A stretch of DNA of 35,515 bases from a virus: positions 1-35,515 of the IMG/VR virus record IMGVR_UViG_3300021371_000050; one strand, written 5' to 3'. Under the pieces are notes generated by a model. The model was given only the letters and a program-made list of their open reading frames with translations, did not search any database and was not told the DNA's origin. The position numbers were made by a program, and so were the translations under genes. Below, piece after piece: positions 31,317 to 35,515 of this stretch (positions are counted from its first letter, which is position 1; each line of letters begins with the position of its first letter).

Positions 31317-31933
31317 AAACATATGCATTTATCCCAATCAAAGCTTTTAGTGAAAGAGTTGAGAACAAAAATTTTCGGATGTATAACGGAAAGAAGCTTT
31401 ATGAACACATTCTATTAGCAACCAAGAAAGCTGATTGTTTTGACAAGATTTGTGTCGATACCGACTCTTCAGAGATTTGCGAATTCGCAGCATCGCACGG
31501 AATGAACACTATTTTGAGAAAAGCCTTTTTAGCTCAAAATGATGCTAATGGCAACGATTTGTTGAATTACCATGCGTCAATTTATAATTGTGATTATTAC
31601 TTTCAGTTATTTGCTACAGCACCAAATTTAAAAGCGGAGTCTATTAAAATTTGTGTAGAAAAGCTACGAGAATCCAGTAAACACGATTCCATTTTTACCG
31701 TCGAAAGAGATAAGGGATGGTATTGGTATAATGGATTGCCAGTGAATTACAGGCCCAGTGTTTTACCAAGGTCACAAGACACAGAGGGTATTCTTAAAGA
31801 AACCACGGGTTTATATGGAATTAAAAAGGAAGCTCTTTTAAAATATAAATGTAGAATAGGGGCAACACCTTATATGCATGAGTTATCTGGCGAAGAGACT
31901 AAAGATATTGATTGGCCAGAAGATTTAAAATAA
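31313..31933 (+). CDS. CMP-sugar synthetase-like nucleotidyltransferase
   Basis: The 206-residue product matches the acylneuraminate cytidylyltransferase (NeuA/KdsB) fold: AFIPIKAFSERVENKNFR at the start corresponds to the nucleotide-binding loop, then VDTDSSEICEFAASHG, FQLFATAPNL, and a C-terminal TGLYGIKKEALL, DIDWPEDLK ending. It would activate a sialic-acid-like or other sugar with CTP for the neighbouring glycosyltransferases. It overlaps the WavE-like gene by 4 bases and lies just before gmd. The exact sugar and nucleotide cannot be read from the sequence. Confidence 0.8.
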   Translation: MKTYAFIPIKAFSERVENKNFRMYNGKKLYEHILLATKKADCFDKICVDTDSSEICEFAASHGMNTILRKAFLAQNDANGNDLLNYHASIYNCDYYFQLFATAPNLKAESIKICVEKLRESSKHDSIFTVERDKGWYWYNGLPVNYRPSVLPRSQDTEGILKETTGLYGIKKEALLKYKCRIGATPYMHELSGEETKDIDWPEDLK

Positions 31934-31936
31934 AAA

Positions 31937-32965
31937 ATGAAAAAAGTAATTATCACAGGAGTCACAGGTCAAGACGGCAGCTTTATGGCTGACTATCTCT
32001 TGGAGAACACAGAACATACTGTTATAGCTGGTGTTCGTAGGCTAAGTGTCAAGAACCACGTTAACATCCAGCATCTTCTAGACCACCCTAGATTTAGGTT
32101 GATAGACCTTGATGTCGCCGATCAAGCTAATACTGAGTTAGTTATTTCCGAAGAGAAGCCTGATTACTTTATCAATTTTGCTGCTAATTCTTTTGTTGGT
32201 GTGAGCTGGAAGATGCCAGTTAATCACATGGAGACTAATGCAATGGCTGTTCTGTATCAGCTTGAGGCTATTCGTAAGCACCGCCCCGACTGCAGATATT
32301 ACAATGCTGGCTCTTCAGAGGAGTTTGGAGATGTTTTGTATTCCCCTCAGTCAGAGCTTCACCCCATACGTCCAAGAAGTCCGTATGGCGTTTCTAAAGC
32401 TAGTGCGAGGCACATGGTTAAGGTGTGGAGAGACTCCTACGATCTATTTGCTATTCAAGGCTGGTTATTTAACCATGAAGGAACTCGCCGTGGAGAGGAG
32501 TTTGTTACCCGAAAAATCACTAAGAATGTGGCTCGTATCAAGAACGAATATGTATTAGATAACTTCAAACCTCTTGAGTTGGGGAACGTTGATGCGAAAA
32601 GAGATTGGAGTGACGCTGAAGATTTTGTAGAAGGTGTTTGGTTGATGCTGAACCAAGAAGAGCCTAGGGAGTATGTCCTATCCTCTAATAACACTCATAC
32701 CATTAGAGGGTTTGTGGAACAAGCTTTTAACTTTGCGGGTTTTGCGTTGGAGAAGTGCGAATGGGTGGGGGAAGGCGTGGATGAGAAATATATACATGAA
32801 GGAAAAGTGTTAATGTGTGTGAATCCAGAGTTCTACAGACCAGCCGAAGTGGAGTTGTTATGGGGGGATTCTTCGGAAGCTCGCAGGAACCTTGGGTGGA
32901 AGCCCAAGACAGACTTCTTAGGACTTGTAAGAAAAATGGTTGACCATGACATGAATAAGGGTTAA
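31937..32965 (+). CDS. gmd: GDP-mannose 4,6-dehydratase
   Basis: The enzyme turns GDP-mannose into GDP-4-keto-6-deoxymannose, the first step to GDP-fucose, rhamnose or perosamine. The 342-residue protein is a full-length extended short-chain dehydrogenase: NAD(P)-binding Gly8-x-x-Gly11-x-x-Gly14 in ITGVTGQDGS, the SSEEFGD segment (126-132), catalytic Tyr150-x-x-x-Lys154 (YGVSK), NHEGTRRGEEFVTRKIT and GNVDAKRDWSDAEDFVEG, all diagnostic for Gmd. It ends the glycan cassette and is less AT-rich than the genes before it. No reductase follows to finish a deoxysugar, so a host enzyme may. Confidence 0.95.
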   Translation: MKKVIITGVTGQDGSFMADYLLENTEHTVIAGVRRLSVKNHVNIQHLLDHPRFRLIDLDVADQANTELVISEEKPDYFINFAANSFVGVSWKMPVNHMETNAMAVLYQLEAIRKHRPDCRYYNAGSSEEFGDVLYSPQSELHPIRPRSPYGVSKASARHMVKVWRDSYDLFAIQGWLFNHEGTRRGEEFVTRKITKNVARIKNEYVLDNFKPLELGNVDAKRDWSDAEDFVEGVWLMLNQEEPREYVLSSNNTHTIRGFVEQAFNFAGFALEKCEWVGEGVDEKYIHEGKVLMCVNPEFYRPAEVELLWGDSSEARRNLGWKPKTDFLGLVRKMVDHDMNKG

Positions 32966-32966
32966 C

Positions 32967-32984
32967 TTGGCCATGAATGGCCAA
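32967..32984. repeat. Palindrome over a start codon
   Basis: TTGGCCAT and ATGGCCAA form a perfect inverted repeat with a 2-base centre, between gmd and the 32,977 gene. It covers that gene's ATG, so a hairpin with a 6-base stem could hide the start, or it may be an operator. Confidence 0.55.
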
Positions 32985-33324
32985 ACCTAAGAAGATAAGC
33001 AAGAGAAACATCTTGATTAGATTAGTGGACGTTCCCGAAAAAGGGAAGCGTCCATTTTACGCTAGGGAGATGAAGTTCTTAAACACCCTCTGTGAGAGGT
33101 ATTCTTTAGAGTTTATGAATATAGTAAACTTTCAGAAGAAGTTCTATTCATTGGCTTATCTAGTCAGCCCTAAGCTCAAGGAGACTTTAGACAGGAAGTT
33201 CAGAGCTTTTAATTATGTTGTTGACAACTCCCGCTATCCAGATTATGATCTGGGTGAAAAGTCGGGACAGGACATCAGTTTTGCCCCAAAAAGAAAAACC
33301 CTAAAAGATTTTTTAGATGAGTAA
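32977..33324 (+). CDS. Hypothetical protein before recA-like gene
   Basis: The 115-residue product is not recognised. It is basic at the start (MAKPKKISKRNILIRLVDV), contains KRPFYAREMKFLNTLCERYS and a helical FNYVVDNSRYPDYDLG, and ends in an acidic TLKDFLDE. The last 8 bases overlap the recombinase gene in another frame, implying translational coupling with replication-recombination functions. A palindrome covers its start codon. A DNA-binding helper of the recombinase would fit its basic start, but that is speculation. Confidence 0.65.
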   Translation: MAKPKKISKRNILIRLVDVPEKGKRPFYAREMKFLNTLCERYSLEFMNIVNFQKKFYSLAYLVSPKLKETLDRKFRAFNYVVDNSRYPDYDLGEKSGQDISFAPKRKTLKDFLDE

Positions 33325-34432
33325 AGAACAGAACCCAAATACAATGCTGAAAGGTTTCCTCAAGGAAACAAAGGACGATCACTACAACTTTGAAGATGAG
33401 ATTAACTATAAAGTTTCTAGCGGGTCACTTCAGTTTGATTTACAGCTTGATGGGGGGTTTGGACCCGGACTACATAGATTCGTAGGCATGAACGAAGGAG
33501 GGAAAACCTCTGAATCACTAGAGGTGATGAAAAACTTCTTAAAGATGCCGGGCGCTAGAGGGGTGTTCATCAAAGCTGAAGGTAGGCTTTCTCCAGAGAT
33601 GAGGAAAAGATCAGGAATCAATTTTGTATTTAACGCTGACGATTGGGTTGATGGCACTTGTTTTGTATTTGAGTCTAATATTTACGAGGTTGTGGTTGAT
33701 CTCATGAGAAGGCTCGTACAATTCAATAATGACAAGACTAAATATTGTTTTGTCTTAGATTCTGTGGATGGGCTTATCCCTAAGAATGATGTGGATAAAA
33801 ACTTTGAAGATTCTACTAAGGTTGCAGGGGGTGCTGTGATAGCAGGTGTATTCATGAAGAAGATGTCTATCGCCCTGCAAAAGAGGGGGCATATGGCTAT
33901 ATTCATTTCCCAAGTCAGGGCTGATATCAAACTTGATCCATACGCCAAGGGTCCGGTTAGACAGACTACTGCTACAGGGGGCAACGCTTTGCTCCACTTC
34001 GCCAATTGGATTATACAGTTCGAACCCCGGTATAATGGGGATATGATTCTTAGGAACCCTTCTGTAAAGAAGATAGACCCAAAGACAAATCCACCGATAG
34101 GACACTTTGCAAAAGTAACTGTAAAGAAGTCACCGAACGAAAAGACTAACATGTCTATCAGTTACCCTGTAAGATATGGGCAGGAAGGTGGAAGGTCGAT
34201 ATGGGTTGAGAAAGAGGTTGTGGATTTATTATCGGCTTGGGAGTTTGTCAAAAAGAGTGGGTCTTGGATTAGTATCACAGAAGATTTTAAAGAAGTTCTA
34301 TCGGAAACAGACTTTAGTTTGCCTGAAAAAGTTCAAGGGGAGAACAATCTTTTCAAACTTATTGAGGAGAACCAAGGGCTGTGTGAATTCCTTATTGGTT
34401 ATTTTAAGAATGCCATTCAGGAGTTTTCATGA
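33317..34432 (+). CDS. recA: RecA/UvsX-like recombinase
   Basis: The 371-residue protein is a RecA-fold strand-exchange ATPase. Visible motifs are Walker A Gly57-MNEG-Gly62-Lys63-Thr64, the catalytic Glu88 in FIKAEGRLSPEM (equivalent to the FIDAEHALDP motif of RecA), and Walker B with Asp148 in CFVLDSVDGL. A Gly-rich loop-2-like region occurs in RQTTATGGNALLHFAN. The C-terminal 100 residues lack the usual RecA domain and are probably phage-specific, so it may be closer to UvsX. It would pair DNA ends for recombination-dependent replication with SSB. It overlaps both neighbours, with ATGA at the next gene. Confidence 0.9.
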   Translation: MSKEQNPNTMLKGFLKETKDDHYNFEDEINYKVSSGSLQFDLQLDGGFGPGLHRFVGMNEGGKTSESLEVMKNFLKMPGARGVFIKAEGRLSPEMRKRSGINFVFNADDWVDGTCFVFESNIYEVVVDLMRRLVQFNNDKTKYCFVLDSVDGLIPKNDVDKNFEDSTKVAGGAVIAGVFMKKMSIALQKRGHMAIFISQVRADIKLDPYAKGPVRQTTATGGNALLHFANWIIQFEPRYNGDMILRNPSVKKIDPKTNPPIGHFAKVTVKKSPNEKTNMSISYPVRYGQEGGRSIWVEKEVVDLLSAWEFVKKSGSWISITEDFKEVLSETDFSLPEKVQGENNLFKLIEENQGLCEFLIGYFKNAIQEFS

Positions 34433-34836
34433 AGTTTTACACTGTGGATGGTAAACTAAGAAACCTTAAGAACCCCAAGAAGTACCATATAAAATGGGGG
34501 GCTTCAAGCTTAAGTAAGTTCCAAAAAGGAGTAAAGGATTTTCTGTTCCCATTTTGGAAGAACGATGTTGTCTTTGAAGAATTTAGAATAGTAGGTAGTA
34601 GGCTCTCCTTGGATTTTTACAACGCCAATAGAAGGGTGGCTGTAGAGGTCCAAGGGGCGCAACATACCAAGTTTGTCAAGCATTTCCACAAGAATAGGTT
34701 GAGGTACTTAGAACAGTTGAGGAGAGATCAAAAAAAGCTGGACTTCTGTGAAATGAACGATATAACGATGGTAGAGATTTACCCAGAGGATACTGTGGAC
34801 AAAGCTCTATTTGAGAAGCAAGGTATATATTTATGA
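34429..34836 (+). CDS. PD-(D/E)XK nuclease-like protein
   Basis: The 135-residue product looks like a small Vsr/DUF559-type endonuclease. Candidate core residues are Glu50/51 (VVFEEF), Asp62 in SLDFYNANRR and Glu73-Val-Gln75 in VAVEVQGAQH, the E-x-Q variant of PD-(D/E)XK, followed by a His/Lys-rich helix (TKFVKHFHKNRL). Start overlaps the recombinase stop by ATGA and its end overlaps the following start by ATGA. Its place in the replication operon suggests DNA repair or recombination (for example resolving branched DNA), but a free-standing homing nuclease is also possible. Confidence 0.75.
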   Translation: MKFYTVDGKLRNLKNPKKYHIKWGASSLSKFQKGVKDFLFPFWKNDVVFEEFRIVGSRLSLDFYNANRRVAVEVQGAQHTKFVKHFHKNRLRYLEQLRRDQKKLDFCEMNDITMVEIYPEDTVDKALFEKQGIYL

Positions 34837-35069
34837 ACGAAGAAGAGTTTCCATTCACCATCCCAGAGCAATTAGTATCTAAGATCTATGACCTGTCTGG
34901 AGATTCAGATAAGTACAAAGGTGTTATACTTGCGGTAGCGTCTGAAGATGGCAGTCCGATGGTTTACTCTAAATTTGATTCCACCATTATGGAGTTGGGT
35001 CTAAGGAAAGCGCTGGAAGATTGGGTTAAAGGAACATCAGAAATGCAAGGATTAACAGATGATTTATAA
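34833..35069 (+). CDS. Hypothetical small protein in replication operon
   Basis: This 78-residue acidic protein is not recognised. It starts on the ATGA overlap with the nuclease and its end overlaps the helicase start by 11 bases, so it is part of the same translationally linked operon. Visible features are EEEFPFTIPEQLVSKIYDLS, a central VILAVASEDGSPMVYSKF strand pair and a helical ELGLRKALEDWVKG. A helicase partner role is possible but only from position. Confidence 0.65.
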   Translation: MNEEEFPFTIPEQLVSKIYDLSGDSDKYKGVILAVASEDGSPMVYSKFDSTIMELGLRKALEDWVKGTSEMQGLTDDL

Positions 35070-35515
35070 TTACGAACTAGAAAAACAGCTGTTGGCGGGA
35101 CTCTTAAAAGATCCTGAGAGTTACATAGATATAAGCGACTTTATCGGGAACGATGACTTCTACTCAGAAGATACATCGCTTCACTCCGCTGTATTTAGGG
35201 TCGTACAGCAAGCTATTTCTAACGGAGATGAGATAGATGAGATCATTATTGCCCAGCGTGTCAGCGATATAGGTCTATCATTCCAAGATAACCTTAACCC
35301 TTCTGATTACATCAAGTCTTTGGCAATGCGAAAGGTTCCAAAAGGCAATCTTGTAAAGACTGCCAAGGAGCTTAAGAAGTTCACAGTCAGAAGGCAAATG
35401 CTTAACTCTTGTGAAGAGATAGGTAGAAAAATGAGGTCTATGCCAGCAGATGCAGCCTACTCCCAGATCATAGAGGAGGCTGATAATATTTATAACGCTC
35501 AGGTCAACCTCTTTG
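35059..35515 (+). CDS. dnaB: Replicative DNA helicase (DnaB-type), N-terminal part, cut by window
   Basis: The gene starts at ATG 35,059 and runs off the window after about 152 codons. The translation begins MIYNYELEKQLLAGLLKDPE and continues DFIGNDDFYSEDTSLHSAVF, the DnaB N-terminal helical bundle that mediates hexamer and primase contacts. Later it shows NPSDYIKSLAMRKVP and ELKKFTVRRQMLNSCEEI, matching the linker to the RecA-like motor domain, which lies outside the window. It unwinds DNA at the replication fork. It overlaps the previous gene by 11 bases in another frame. The ATPase motifs cannot be checked here. Confidence 0.88.
   Translation, partial: MIYNYELEKQLLAGLLKDPESYIDISDFIGNDDFYSEDTSLHSAVFRVVQQAISNGDEIDEIIIAQRVSDIGLSFQDNLNPSDYIKSLAMRKVPKGNLVKTAKELKKFTVRRQMLNSCEEIGRKMRSMPADAAYSQIIEEADNIYNAQVNLF

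Noticed and set aside
1-35515. CRISPR array, integrase, transposase, lysis genes
   Set aside because: No regular spaced repeats, no recombinase or transposase motifs, and no holin, endolysin or spanin was recognised.

Overview
The window is a 35.5 kb internal piece of a tailed double-stranded DNA bacteriophage genome; both ends cut genes. The evidence is a continuous virion series (terminase, portal, protease-scaffold, capsid, neck, tail chaperone-like genes, a 2,191-residue tape measure, minor tail proteins) followed by phage replication and nucleotide genes. I see no contractile sheath gene, and one tail protein resembles the lambda gpM family, so a long non-contractile tail is likely, though not proven. 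Small heat-shock, FmdB-like, class I ribonucleotide reductase and glycan genes are typical of aquatic phages. The host cannot be named: one promoter reads as a standard sigma-70 promoter, and nothing resembles a Bacteroidetes promoter. I found no tRNA, CRISPR array, integrase, insertion sequence or lysis gene.

Layout. (1) 1-7,733, plus strand: terminase (5' cut), portal, a small unknown protein, protease fused to coiled-coil scaffold, probable decoration protein, major capsid protein, a UUCG-loop terminator, and two small connector-like genes. (2) 7,766-10,863: a bidirectional terminator, then four neck and tail genes on the minus strand, an inverted block inside an otherwise colinear module. 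(3) 10,908-23,049, plus strand: a small gene, two chaperone-position genes, tape measure, two paralogues of the inverted tail protein separated by a gpM-like protein, and a LamG-like protein. (4) 25,811-23,046, minus strand: sigma-like factor, SSB, glycosyltransferase, Hsp20 and FmdB-like protein. (5) 25,812-26,073: an AT-rich divergent control region. (6) 26,074-35,515, plus strand: nrdB, nrdA, a two-domain unknown protein, a glycan cassette (two glycosyltransferases, a nucleotidyltransferase, gmd), a small unknown, a RecA-like recombinase, a PD-(D/E)XK nuclease, a small unknown and the start of a DnaB-type helicase.

How it fits together. Head genes come first in assembly order, then the neck and tail parts, then metabolism and replication. 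A recurring AT-rich element beginning GTGTA lies directly before several start codons on both strands, often 14-18 bases upstream; the encoded sigma-like factor is a natural candidate reader. RNR supplies deoxynucleotides; SSB, the RecA-like protein, the nuclease and DnaB form the replication and recombination set. The glycan cassette could modify phage or host surface sugars.

The most unusual signals are a PD-(D/E)XK-like domain buried in the tape measure between repeated PNFA motifs, the start-codon-proximal promoter motif, the inverted tail block with three paralogous tail proteins, and a gpM-like protein built of two repeats around a chitin-binding-like insert. Functions rest on motif recognition by eye; no database search was run.
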